A DNA stretch of 64,000 bases, from contig NC_080165.1 in the NCBI RefSeq assembly GCF_950295315.1, positions 9,264,417 to 9,328,416 of the forward strand, read 5' to 3'. Positions 21,474-32,699 of this stretch are shown here, in pieces. This DNA comes from Erinaceus europaeus (lineage: Eukaryota; Chordata; Mammalia; Eulipotyphla; Erinaceidae). The notes under the pieces are model-generated. The model did not search any database, was not told the origin of the DNA, and saw nothing but the letters and a program-made list of their open reading frames with translations. Made by a program: the position numbers and the translations under genes. How positions within the stretch are numbered: the stretch's first letter is position 1; every line of letters begins with the position of its first letter.

Positions 21474-22159
21474 AAAAATCCAGGGAGAAACTTCACTTGT
21501 GAGTTACACAAACCATTCTACACCTGTTCCTGTACTGCTGCCTCCAATGTGGTCCTGGAGTGGGAGGCGGACAAGTAAGAATATGTGAACGATATGTCTG
21601 AACATCTCTGAGATGCTTTATACTATTCAACGCATAAATGAAAATGTACACGTTGTCTTTTGAAGCTAAGCCATCTTACTTTACCTAACCAAGCTTTGGG
21701 CATAAGCACGCTGACGTCTCCCGTCCTCAGTGAGCAGATGCTGTAATCACACCTGCAAGGATGCAGCATCCACCCTTGGCTGTCACACCCCTTAATTCCA
21801 TCTTGACAGTCAATGGTGACATCTATAGAATGGCCTCATTGTCAGGAAGGACTGTAGTCACAAAGCAACAAGCCTGGTCTTTCCCTAATAACGTTGGGGC
21901 CCAGAATCATTCCTTAGGGAGTGTGGGTGGAGGGGTGGCAATAATCTACCTACGTGCTGCCAACTTCTGAGATCTGTTTCTACACGGGCGAAATATGGGG
22001 AATCCGACGTCAGGTGTACGTGAAAGAGAATGAACACAAAGTGGCAGACAGAACCCCCTGAGCGATGTTGAGGGAGTGTGGGCAGGGATGTTCCATTTAG
22101 ATGGTTTTGTCTTGGGAAAACTTCATGGTCTTTCTGCATGAACCTAGATAAGGCTTTTT

Positions 22160-22430
22160 TTTTTTTTAAATATTTTATTTATTTATTCCCTTTTGTTGCC
22201 CTTGTTGTTTTATTATTGTTGTCGTCGTTGTTGGATAGGACAGAGAGAAATGGAGAGAGGAGGGGAAGACAGAGAGGGGGAGAGAAAGATAGACACCTGC
22301 AGACCTGCTTCACCGTCTGTGAAGCGACTTCCCTGCAGGTGGGGAGCCAGGGTTCGAACCGGGATCCTTATGCCGGTCCTTGTGCTTTGCGCCACCTGCG
22401 CTTAACCCGCTGCGCTACAGCCCGACTCCT
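22160..22430 (-). mobile_element. Type 1 SINE
   Basis: Full reverse copy, 'attcccttttgttgccc' to 'ctgcgctacagcccgactcc'. Very close to the 29650 copy, so young. Confidence 0.92.
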
Positions 22431-22745
22431 TTTTTTTTTTTTTATGCTCGTCATTTTAAAAACACCATCTGGAGGCAGCCACATCTATCTTCACATTCTT
22501 TCCTTCTCTGAGTCACGCCCATCTATTGAGCAATGGGGCAAAGCAAAAGACTGAAATAGTCTCACAGAAGCAAAGATATTTGGAGTTGGGAGAACTCTTA
22601 AGGGAACAGTTCCTATAAACGTGATGTGCTGGTGTGAGACATTGATACGTGGTTGTTGAGAGATGGAAAGAGAGGACTCTTGTGTACAGTGACCTGCATG
22701 TGTAGGATGCTCACAAAATAGATGTGTGTGTGTGTGTGGGGGGGG

Positions 22746-22945
22746 AGTCGGGCTGTAGCGCAGCGGGTTAAGCTCAGGTGGAGCAAAGCACAAGGAAGCA
22801 GGTCTGTCTTTCTCTCCTCCTCTCTGTCTTCCCCTCCTCTCTCCATTTCTCTCTGTCCTATCCAACAACAAAGACAACAACAACAATAATAACTACAACA
22901 ATAAAACAACAAGGTCAACAAAAGGGAATAAATAAATAATTTAAA
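22746..22945 (+). mobile_element. Type 1 SINE, internally deleted
   Basis: Head 'gggagtcgggctgtagcgcag' jumps from 'gcacaaggaa' directly to 'gcaggtctgtctttc', losing about 80 bp including the B-box-like part. Preceded by a (GT)n run. Confidence 0.85.
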
Positions 22946-23304
22946 AAACAGACAGGGAAATATAGGCATGTTAGTATTGGCTGTCACTGGGATTTGGATG
23001 TTTATATTGGAAATTTTAAAGGTAGAAGGGGAGGGGCCATATTTGAATTCACGAATGTCAACCTTCTCAAATTCTGCAGCTCTAAGGGTTTCTGCATTGT
23101 AGAGCATCACTGTAGCATTTTTGGGATTGGTCCATAATTATGAGATAGTTCAATTGACTTATGAAGACTCACCTCTCCACTGAGGTCTTATTAGACTTGT
23201 TTTAGGAAGTTCACTAGAATGTTTCAGATAAAGGAGATCCTTCCACTTAGGAATACTAGAGCTAGCCATTCTAGAGAAGAGAAGCATGGTTGGACTCTTC
23301 AGCT

Positions 23305-23500
23305 AGGGCATGGGTGGTGGTGCACCTGGTTGAGTGTATATGTTATACAGCACGAGGACCCAGTTGGAGACCCCGTTCTCCACCTGCAGGGGGAAAGCTT
23401 GGAGACAGGCGTCTCTCTGTCTCTCTCCTTCTCTATCTCCCCCCTCCATCTTCATCTTCTGACTTTGACAAATAGGGGAAGATAATAATAATGATTGTGA
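23305..23500 (+). mobile_element. Type 2 SINE
   Basis: 'gggtggtggtgcacctggttg' to 'gataataataatg'. Confidence 0.8.
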
Positions 23501-23567
23501 TCATCATAATGAAACAAATACTCCGCTAGTTGGGTATGCCTGGATGGGCGTAGTAACAGTTGGAGAC

Positions 23568-23811
23568 GTTAAGCACAAGGACCAGCGTAAGGATCCCGGT
23601 TCGAGCCCCCAGCTCCCCACCTGCAGGGGCGTCGCTTCACAGGCGGTGCAGCAGGTCTGCAGGTGTCTGTCTTTCTCTCCCCCTCTCTGTCTTCCCCTCC
23701 TCTCTCCATTTCTCTCTGTCCTGTCCAACAACGATGACATCAATAACAATAATAACTACAACAATAAAACAAGAGCCACAAAAGGGAATGAATAAATAAA
23801 TATTTTTTAAA
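23568..23811 (+). mobile_element. Type 1 SINE, head-truncated, with TSD
   Basis: Flanked by AGTTGGAGAC (23558-23567 and 23812-23821). Starts at 'gttaagcacaaggaccag', so the A-box region is missing. Confidence 0.85.
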
Positions 23812-24182
23812 AGTTGGAGACAATTTGTACAAATCAAGATCAGGGACAATATTAGTTAATCAAATTGGAATGTGTACATAGATTACAGCACTGGTAAGAG
23901 GAAGCGAAGCTCCCCAAAGAAATATAATAGTAAAACCCTTCTCCTTTCACATTTTGGTTTTGAACCCATAGCGACTACATTCTTGTAGCATGTGCTCCGT
24001 AGGTGACCTTGTGCCTGTATGGAACTTTCTCAGTGACTGAGCTCCATACGCGTAGCACCTGGACACACAGGAATCAGAAACCGCAGAGGGATCCTGGCAG
24101 AGCATGTTGGGCCCCAACAAGCTTTAGAAGACAGGTGAAGAGTGTCTGCGCTACGTGATGCTCCACACAAAACCAGAATGCT

Positions 24183-24770
24183 CTCCACAGACAATATAGC
24201 TTAGATCACCTGCTTTTTAGCTGTCAGGTGCAGGCAAAAACTGGTTGGGTTATGGGCCTCTTGGAATAGACCTAAAATAGACCTACTAGCTTTTTGCAAA
24301 ACCGAGACCCCCCAACTCTTCATCTTCAGTCTTCCAGCCTTTAGGCTCATGATTAGTCAACATTTTGTTCTGTTTTATATCTTAACTCTTTATCAGCCAC
24401 CAGGTTCCAGATGCTACCATGATGCCAACCTGACTTCCCTGGGCAGACAACCCCACCAGTGTGTCCTGGAGCTCCACTTCTCCAGAGCTCTGCCTCACTG
24501 TGGAAAGAGAGAGACAGACTGGGAGTATGGATCCACCTGTCAACGCCCATGTTCAGTGGGGAAGCAACTACAGAAGCCAGACCTTCCACCTTCTGCATCC
24601 CACAATGACCCTGGGTCCATACTCCCAGAGGGATAAAGAATAGGAAAGCTCTCAGGGGAGGGGATGGGATACGGAGTTCTGGTGGTGGGAATTGTGTAGT
24701 TGTACCCTTCTTATCCTATGGTTTTGTCAGTGTTTCCATTTTATAAATAAAAACTTAAAAATAATAAACA
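24183..24770 (+). mobile_element. Family A retroposon with 14-bp TSD
   Basis: 588 bp in + orientation ending 'tttataaataaaaac' and an A-rich tail, flanked by a perfect duplication AAAACCAGAATGCT (24169-24182 and 24771-24784). 5' truncation, A tail and TSD show this family spreads by L1-like target-primed reverse transcription. Confidence 0.9.
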
Positions 24771-24914
24771 AAAACCAGAATGCTGAAACACCACGCAGCC
24801 TTTCAGTGGAGATCAGATCAGAACTCTTGGCTAGAGTTGCAGTTCAGGGATCCGGGATGGTTGGTAAGTGCAGTGTAGGGCTAAAGCAGAGGGATAAGGC
24901 AGTGTTTTCTTTGA

Positions 24915-25112
24915 TTGTCTTTATTTATTGGATAGAGACAGCCAGAAATTGAGAAGGAAGGGGGAGATAGAGGAGAGATACAGAGAGATACCTGCAGCCC
25001 TGCTTCACCACTAGCAAAGCTTTTCCCCTGCAGGTGGGGACTGGGGGCTTGAACCCGGGTCCTTGAGCACTTTAATATGTGTGCTTAACCAGGTGCATCA
25101 CCACCCAGTCCC
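24915..25112 (-). mobile_element. Type 2 SINE
   Basis: 'tgtctttatttattggatag' to 'gtgcatcaccacccagtccc'. Confidence 0.85.
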
Positions 25113-25429
25113 TTAAGGAGCTATTTCTTAACCCAAGAAAAAATAAACAAACATAGACTGACAGGGTTGCAGGAGGCAGGCAACATTATTGTTGGAATGG
25201 GAGGTCAGAATTCGACTTGCAGAAATTTGAGGCCCCAGAGTGTAGGCGAAAGTTCCACACATCCTGGTAAACTCGAGTCGGATTGTTCTTAGAGACAACG
25301 ATTCGACTGGTTTGTTAGGGAATCCCAGAATCAGGAAAGATCGGGAGAGTGTGAAAACTGTTTGCTTGAGGTATACACTAAAATTGAGGGAAAGTACCCT
25401 TTTTTAAAAACTTTATGTTTTTATATTTA

Positions 25430-25575
25430 TTTAATAGCTGTAGAGAGAGAGAGACCGAGAGGGAGAGGAAGAGAAGAAAGAGTCAGAGCACCATTCCGGC
25501 ACATGAGATGCTAGGGATTAAACTCAGAATCTCATGCTTGAGAGTCCAATTCCTTATCCACTATGCTACCTTCAA
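25430..25575 (-). mobile_element. Type 4 SINE, diverged
   Basis: GA-rich start, 'gattaaactcagaatctcatg', 'ccactatgctacc'. Confidence 0.6.
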
Positions 25576-25667
25576 GATTGGAAGTTACTTTAGATTTCAT
25601 ATATGTATTCAACATACACACACCTTTGCTGGCAACATCCAAGTTAAAATTTTAAAAGCAGGGTGTC

Positions 25668-25915
25668 AGGTGGTAGCGCAGCGGGTTAAGTGCACGTGGC
25701 GCAAAGCACAAGGACCGGCTTAAGGATTCCGATTTGCAGGTCTGCAGGTGTCTGTCTTTCTCTCCCCCTCTCTGTCTTCCCCTCCTCTCTCCATTTCTCT
25801 CTGTCCTATCTAACAACAATGGCATCAATATCAACAACAGTAACTACAAAAACAATAAAACAACAAGGGCAACAAAAGGAAATAAATAAATAAATAAATA
25901 TAAAAAAACATTAAA
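25668..25915 (+). mobile_element. Type 1 SINE, internally deleted
   Basis: 'ggtggtagcgcagcgggttaag' head. The middle jumps from 'ggattccgattt' to 'gcaggtctgcaggtg'. Confidence 0.82.
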
Positions 25916-26599
25916 AAATTTTAAAGCAGTTTGAATCTGTATTGGAATATGACAAGTTGATACTAAAATAAAATTTCCCTGATGATAAAATGTCACAAAT
26001 GTTCCAAATCAATAGGAAATAAGGTATTTTTATTGAAGAGACTCTAGAAACATAAGATCCAAATAGGAGAATACTTTGTTCTATACCTACTTGGTAAAAT
26101 AATAAATGTAATTAATACAAATAAAGTTTTTATCGGGCTTACCCTTTTAGGGGAGAAGGGAGCCGAAGGGCATTCACAGTTCCCGAGCGCCCTCTGGTGT
26201 TCAGACAGTGTTCATTCCAAACTCTCTGCCGCATATGTGATTATCTCTTCATTCTGTAGTGAGAAACGAGACTGATTGGACAATATCTAGAGAAAAACAA
26301 ATCGGTGTTCTGTATGAAGCTGCAGATTTAGAGGGGAGGCATTGTGAAGACCAAGTTTAAACAGTGCAAGAAGGGGGAGAGGCTCTGAGAACTGAGTTTA
26401 CGGCTAAGGAAAGGGTACAGAGAAACAAGCTTGCAGAAACAGGAAGTTGGGGAATGGCTTTCCTTTGTGTGACTTTGAAGAAATTGCTCAGTCTCTCTGT
26501 GATCACAGGCCTTCATCTGTAATAAAGACATGAACCGTCGCATATACTTCCTACATGGTTTCAAATTCAGTTGAGTAAAAGTTCATTGAGGGATTCAGA
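25916..26599. other. Unique-looking non-coding sequence
   Basis: No repeat or reading frame recognised. It holds the CTCF-like motif at 26185-26203. Confidence 0.5.
26185..26203 (-). promoter_or_regulatory. Candidate CTCF-binding site
   Basis: The minus strand reads TGAACACCAGAGGGCGCTC, which keeps the C-A-C-C-A-G-R-G-G-G-C-G-C-T core of the vertebrate CTCF motif, differing from consensus at a few flanking positions. It lies in sequence I cannot assign to any repeat. Confidence 0.6.
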
Positions 26600-26840
26600 G
26601 GTGGCGCTCTCAGTGGGGTGCACACCTCATCATATGCAAAAACCTGGGCTCAAGCCCCTGGTCCCCTACACAGGGGAAGTTTATGAGCCATGAAGGAAAG
26701 CAGTGCTGACCTCTCTCTCTCCCTCCCTCCCTCCCTCTCCCTTTTCTTCTCATTTTTGTTCTCTATCCTATCAAAAGAAAAAAGAAAAAGGTCTTCAAGA
26801 AAGAGTAGTAGATTCATTATGTAGGCACCCACCTTCAGTG
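26600..26840 (+). mobile_element. SINE, diverged, with 3' module
   Basis: 'gggctcaagcccctggtccc', CT tract, then the 'ttcagtgataatcctggtgg' module. Confidence 0.65.
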
Positions 26841-26879
26841 ATAATCCTGGTGGAACATAAATAAATAACAAACAAGCTC

Positions 26880-28264
26880 ATAGGAGAATGTCGTGCTCAG
26901 ATGAAGTTACTAGTAAAATACCAACAGATGATATTCTTTCTGTTAATGAGTGTTTCAACCATTTTGTTTAGGTTGCTCCACTTTTTTATGGACGTTGTAT
27001 GTTCTGGATTGAGGACTGAAGTCCAGGAGGAGAAGAGTGGAAAACAGATTGGAAAGAGTCCTGAGAAAGAAAGGGTTCACGCTTCCTTGGAAGTCTTTCT
27101 CTTCGGACCACCTGAACTTCCAATGTGAAAATGACGGATGAGAAACTAAGCTAATGTTTGGGAAGTGGGCCTTAGGGAGGCAGATCCACTGGTCCTCTGT
27201 CCTGCTCATGACCTGTGAAAGTCTGGTTTCTTAGGTAACATTAACAAGATAATGATTCTAACGACACGCCATTTCATGTCCTCTCTGAAGAGCCCGGGAC
27301 ATTTGAAGTCCTCTGGATTTTGGTCTGCTTTCATGCTTAAGCCTGCTCTGTAGTCTTCTGCACATGCCTCCATTATCACGCTGGTGGGTCCTGGACACTG
27401 AAGGTGCAGGAATTAGACTTAGTTCCTGGTGAGGGGCTTGGGTAATGGTGGGAGGTATGATGTCTAGGGAAGTCAGGAATCTGCTTTAGAGTCGACTGAG
27501 TTGTGATACGGTTCTTAAACATGAAGGACAGAGAAAGATTGAAAAAAAACAAACCTGTTTCTGTGTTTATTGTCTTAATATATTTTAGCCCTTGAGTGAA
27601 ATTATTTAGTTCCTAGGACCTTAGCTTCCTCATTTGTAAAACAAGAATATATTCTTTTAGGTTTTATTATTTTGTCTATATATGTGTGTACATATTTAAA
27701 CTATTATATATCCATATGATTCTTGTTTTAGAAATCATAATGTAAATATTTACCTTTCACAATATACTTGTTTGTGTATGAATGCATTCAAGATGGATGT
27801 CTCCTGAACCCAGTAGAACATGCCAGTAGAAAATCTTCTTTTTTTTCTCTCTCTATTTGAATAACCTCTCAGGCTCACTTTCCCACTGCTCATAGTTTAG
27901 AGATAGAGAGATAGATGGAGATAGAGAGTGAGAGAGAGAGAGAAATTGCCTTCTTCCCATTGTGCTCCATGGTGCTCCCATACAATACTAAACCTCAAAA
28001 TCCAGGTTCTCATGTGTATAAGGTACGTATGTGTGTACTGTTGAGTGGCTTATTCTCAGGCTCTGGAATCATACCATTCCTGATAACAACACTCTTAATC
28101 AGTTCACTTCAACACATTGACGTGACCCACAAGGAGGTTTACAAAAGCAATTCTCTTAAGTAAGAACTTGGAAATATTTGGCAAACAACATTGCCGTCTC
28201 TTAGAGAAAGTGAGTGCAATTTCTATCACACTTTTGGCTTTATTTATTCATCTTATTATTTTTC
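26880..28264. other. Unique-looking non-coding sequence
   Basis: Apart from a GATA/GA tract near 27900-27945, I recognise no repeat, exon or RNA gene. Small open frames show no family features. Confidence 0.45.
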
Positions 28265-28795
28265 AATTTTTTAATGTGTTATGAATAGTTTGTTACACGA
28301 TTATAAGATGACCACACCAACCACCAAAGTGCTGTGTCCACACCCTCTCACCTCCCAAAAATAACCAACGTGATTCTCATAAGTCTTATAGCTTGCTTGC
28401 TTCCGTTACGTTTGGATTATTATTATTATTTTTTGGCAAGTTCATACATAAATCAGATCTCTAAACTCCACCTATGAGTGAAATCATTTGGCAGTTGCCT
28501 TTTACCTCTTTATTTATTTTGCTAAGTTTAATCACCTCCAGTTCATTCCATCTTGTTCCAAAGGACATAATGTTGTCTTTTTGTTGTTGTTGTTTGCAAA
28601 GTAGCATATCATGTCATATATATCTCATAACTTCTGTACCCAGTCATCTGATGATGGGCATTTAGGCTACTTCCATTCTTTGGCTGCTGTGAATAATGCA
28701 GCTGTGAACATAGGGGTGCATGTGTCCCTTTTAACTAGTGTTTGAGTGTTCATTGGATAAAGGCCTAAGAGTGGTGATTGCTGGATCATAAGGTT
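28265..28795 (-). mobile_element. Old L1 fragment, ORF2 C-terminus and 3' UTR
   Basis: The minus strand encodes a short L1 ORF2 C-terminal piece (L-G-L-Y-P-M-N, then C-T-P-M-F-T-A-A-L-F) at about 28795-28667, followed by a diverged 3' UTR. A SINE follows directly at 28795. Confidence 0.8.
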
Positions 28796-29080
28796 CAAGC
28801 CCTCGCTCCCCACCTGCAGGGTAGAAGCCTCAGAGTGGCAAAGCAGGTGTGCAGGTGTCTGTCTTTCTCTCCTTCTTTCTATCTCCCTCGTCCCTCCCAA
28901 TTTTCCTTTGTCCTACTGAATAAAACTTAGACAGGAGAAAAGAAAAGGTAAGAAAGAGAAGGAAAGAAAAGAGAAGAGAAGATGGCTGCTGGGTTCAGTG
29001 GATTAGTCGAGCTCCACTGATCCCCAGCAACGACCCTGGTGACAAGCAAATAAATAGATAAATAGATGAATGAATAAATT
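28795..29080 (+). mobile_element. Composite SINE, head-truncated
   Basis: 'ggttcaagccctcgctcccc' to 'ggctgctgggttcagtgg...cagcaacgaccctgg', joined to the L1 at 28795. Confidence 0.75.
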
Positions 29081-29237
29081 TAAAAAGAATTGAGAAATCG
29101 GTGTGCTTAGAGATTGCGTCTTGGAGATGGTGAACTCTGCACTGGATCTCGTGGTCAGAAAGGATTTGAACATGCAGTCGTTGCTTATTTTGTTGTGTGA
29201 GTATCTGCTAATTTATTAGAAAGAGAGCATTGGAAAA

Positions 29238-29454
29238 GGGCCAGGTGGTGGTGCACCTGGATGAGCGCACGTGTTACAGTGCTTGAGGACCCAGGTTCAA
29301 GCCCCCGGTCCCCACCTGCAGGGGAAAGCTTTGAGAACGGTGAAGCGGGACTGCAGGGGTCTCTCTGTCTCCCCCTCCTCCTCCATTTCTGATGGTGTCT
29401 ATCCAACCAATAAATAAAGGTAATAATAATAATAACAATAACAATAATAATAAT
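29238..29454 (+). mobile_element. Type 2 SINE with TSD
   Basis: Flanked by GCATTGGAAA (29228-29237 and 29455-29464). Tail of (AATAAT)n. Confidence 0.88.
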
Positions 29455-29484
29455 GCATTGGAAAGGGAAATGTGAATCAAGAAG

Positions 29485-29630
29485 GCACCGGCGGGGCTGG
29501 CTAGATCTGTAGCAGTAACACATCAGACTTGCAGGCCGCCTCAGAGGGCCCAGGTCCAATCTCGAACACTGCCAGATGCTAGCAGCACCCTGATAGACCT
29601 TTCCCTTTTGTGAAAATAGATAGATAACTT
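29485..29630 (+). mobile_element. Another tRNA-like SINE type (possible)
   Basis: 'ggctggctagatctgtagc...cccaggtccaatctcgaac' has A/B-box-like spacing. Tail 'gatagataac'. Confidence 0.5.
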
Positions 29631-29649
29631 TTTTAAAATTATTTTTTAA

Positions 29650-29940
29650 AATTTTTAAAAAAAATATTTTATTTTATTTATTCCCTTTTGTTGCCCTTGT
29701 TGTCTTATTGTTGTAGTTATTATTGTTGTTGTCGTCGTTGTTGGATAGGACAGAGAGAAACGGAGAGAGGAGGGGAAGACAGAGAGGAGGAGAGAAAGAC
29801 AGACACCTGCAGACCTGCTTCACCGCCTGGGAAGCGACTACCCTGCAGGTGGGGAGCCGGGGGCTCGAACCAGGATCCTTATGCCGGTCCTTGTGCTTTG
29901 CGCCACCTGCGCTTAACCCGCTGCGCTACAGCCCGACTCC
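29650..29940 (-). mobile_element. Type 1 SINE
   Basis: Full reverse copy ending 'ctgcgctacagcccgactccc'. Nearly the same as 22160-22430. Confidence 0.92.
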
Positions 29941-29964
29941 CAGATAACCTTTTTTTTTAAAAAA

Positions 29965-30252
29965 AAATTGCCACCAGGGTTATTACTGGGGCTCAGTGCC
30001 AGCACTACGAACCCATACTCCTGATGGTCATATCTTCCTTTCTGTTTTATTTGATGGAACAATTTCTATTGATAGAAATTGAGGAGGGGGGGAGATAGAG
30101 AAGGGAGACTGAGACAGACACCTGCAGGCCTGCTTCACTGATCTGGAAGTGTCTCCCCTGTAGGTGAGGAGTAAGGACTTGAACCTGGGACCCTGTGCAT
30201 GATAAACTATAATCTGTATGCTCAACTGAGTGTGTCCACTGCCTAGCACCCA
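29965..30252 (-). mobile_element. SINE, reverse, with 3' module
   Basis: 'ttgccaccagggttattactg' module followed by a type 2-like body. Confidence 0.75.
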
Positions 30253-30362
30253 GGAAATAACTCTCAGAAAAAAAAATTGCTAGTGGAAGAACATAGAAAG
30301 GATTTTTAAAAAGTTTAATTTGAATGAGAGTCATGTTGGTCATACATAGAAAAAAAATGCCC

Positions 30363-30569
30363 AGGGCCAGGGTGGTGACACAGTTGGTTGAGCACACACA
30401 ATACAGTGTTCAAGGACCTAGGTTCAAGTCTCCCCCCCCACCCCCGTGCTCGCCTGTAGGGGGTCAAGCTTTGTGAGTGGGGAAACAGGGCTGCAGGTGT
30501 CTCTCTTTCTCTCTCCCTCTCTATCTCCCCTTACTGTCTTGATTTCTGGCTGTCTCCAATAAAGATAAT
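30363..30569 (+). mobile_element. Type 2 SINE, target of the Vingi insertion
   Basis: 'gggccagggtggtgacacagt' to 'gtctccaataaagataat'. Its A-rich tail continues after the Vingi element at 31250-31270. Confidence 0.85.
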
Positions 30570-31238
30570 TTTTCTTCTTCTAGTGTTTGCCCTTCTTCCG
30601 TAGCCAGTCAACAGCGTCAGGTTGAGCCTGATGTCAAGTTTCGAGACCTCCTTTGAATCTGGAGAGGTGGCAGTCGTTGACTATGTGGGTCATAGTCTGT
30701 CTGGAGCCGCAGGGGCAGTTCGGGTCGTCTCTGGCTCCCCAGCGATGGAACATAGCGGCGCACCGGCCATGGCCTGTTCGATAGCGATGGAGGAGGGCCC
30801 GATCATAACGTGCTAGGTCAAAGCCGGGTTGACGCTTGCAGGGGTCTGTGATGAGGTGTTTGTTCTTTACCTCAGCTGACTGCCAGCTCTGTTTCCAAGA
30901 GACTGGAACAGAGAAGTTCAGTGTAGGCATAGGGGACCAGATTGGGCGACGAGACGCCAAGCGTTGGACAGGGTGGGCGAAGATATCCGCGTATATTGGC
31001 AGGTCCGGTCGAGCGTAGACGTGGGAAATGAACTTAGATGATGCTGCATCCCGACGAATATCTGGCGGGGCGATGTTGCTAAGAACTGGCAGCCATGGAA
31101 CCGGGGTGGAACGGATGGTTCCAGAAATGATCCTCATGGAGGAATATAATTTGGAATCGACCAAGTGGACATGGGGGCTACGGAACCATCCTGGGGCACA
31201 GTATTCTGCAGTGGAATAGCATAATGCCAGAGAGGATG
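30570..31238 (-). mobile_element. Vingi-type LINE, 5'-truncated C-terminal fragment
   Basis: The minus strand encodes about 200 continuous residues of a LINE C-terminus: a block around S-T-A-E-Y-C-A-P, a block L-S-N-I-A-P-P-D-I-R-R, then a C-x-C-x7-H-x4-C cysteine motif (C-P-C...H-I-V-N-D-C). This is the post-reverse-transcriptase region of Ingi/Vingi/Jockey-like LINEs and is unlike L1 or BovB. The coding region ends in TAG followed at once by (AAG)n, so there is almost no 3' UTR. It is flanked by ATAAAGATAAT (30559-30569 and 31239-31249) and sits in the A-rich tail of a SINE. A TGA (CGA to TGA) near 30634 breaks the frame about 20 codons before the natural end. Confidence 0.82.
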
Positions 31239-31274
31239 ATAAAGATAATAAAAACAAAAGAAAAAAAATGCCTG

Positions 31275-32485
31275 ATAGCTGAAGATTGAGATCTTGCCAC
31301 CAAGATTGAGATCTTGTCACCAAGATCTGAAAATTTACAGTCGAAATAATAAAATGTTACTTACTGTTCTGCTTGTTGTCTTGTAAAAAAAAAAATTAAC
31401 TACAAAACGAATACCAGGAAGTCAAAGAAATGCAGAAGGGAAAGGAGAAATGGAGGCTCTGTATTTGTTAGGACATCACTGCCCATGGAGGTCTTAGATA
31501 TCTCAGCTCTGACTGCAGTGTCTTCGAAAGAAGTTATGTTTGTGCTGGGCAATTCAATTTTGAGATTTTGTTTTTCCTCCTAGAAAATTTCCTCCTCCTT
31601 TTGATCATTCTCATTTTTGAGTTTAATTCAAGGTCTCAATGGTAGTGTTTCCACAGTGGTCCTTTGAAGAAGGCCATTGTTTCACCTGGGTATTGTTCCT
31701 GAGTAGTACTTTGTCATCTTTCGCCACCTTCCTAAATGCTATTCATTCCTTGAAAAGGTGTGGCTGAGAGCTAGTACAGCAAACAGAAGGTGTGGCTTTT
31801 ACTTTGTGTTGGATTTCTCAACTCAGCTCATCAGAAAGCTCCAGGAGTGGGGGAGTTGGTATCCAAGCAGACCCAGAATCTAGGAAATACTCAGTCTCAA
31901 GGAGTAGTGCCTGCCGCTCAGAGGCAAGAGCTAAGAATGGACCTCACACACTGTCCCTTCCCTGGTAACTTCCTCTGGGGGCAGGCTCACTCCAAATGTC
32001 CTCAATGCAGGGCGATGAGCCAGCAAAGGAAAGAACTTAGTTGACAGAACAAAGGCTGCTGACACTCATTAAACAGGGAAGGAACTTTGGTGATGGGCGT
32101 GGTCTGATGGGTGATGATTCCTCTGCAATCTTATATTCCTGCAAGCTGTTATTCAATCATTTTTGTCTCCTGGAGTATATTACTTTGCTTTTCAATCAAA
32201 TAGGAGTATGAAACATCATGGAACTGTTGCAGAAAGTAAAGATGAAGTCTAGAAAGCAGCTCCCCCAGTGTCGGAGACACGGTAGACAACAGAGAAAGGC
32301 TGGTTCTCCCGTCTACTGTTTTTGTCTGTGAATGAGGGTCTAAGTACACTGCTTTTTCTTTCCATCTTCATTCTGTGTGCAGCAAGCAGGGGTGGATGTG
32401 TGGACAAGAGATACAGCATCAAGTTTATATATTAGGTTCTTCACTGGCATCAAAAGCAAGAATGAGAAGGGGACTTTAAATATCC
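31275..32485. other. Unique-looking non-coding sequence
   Basis: No recognised repeat or gene. Confidence 0.4.
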
Positions 32486-32489
32486 TTCC

Positions 32490-32695
32490 AGTGGAAGCTG
32501 AGTGGTGGTGGACCACACACAAGGACCAAGGTTTGAGCCTCTGCCTCTGGCTGCAAGGAGGTAGGTAGGCTTCAGAAGCAGTGAAGCAGGTCTGCAGGTG
32601 TCCATATTTTCCCCTCTCTACTTCCCCCTCCCCTCTCAGTTTCTCTCTGTCCTATCAAAAGCAAAACAGAAAGGGGGGGGGGCAAAAAAAATCCT
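32490..32695 (+). mobile_element. SINE, diverged type 1/2
   Basis: 'ggaccaaggtttgagcctct', 'agcagtgaagcaggtctgcag', CT tract, G run and A tail. Confidence 0.7.
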
Positions 32696-32699
32696 TCTA

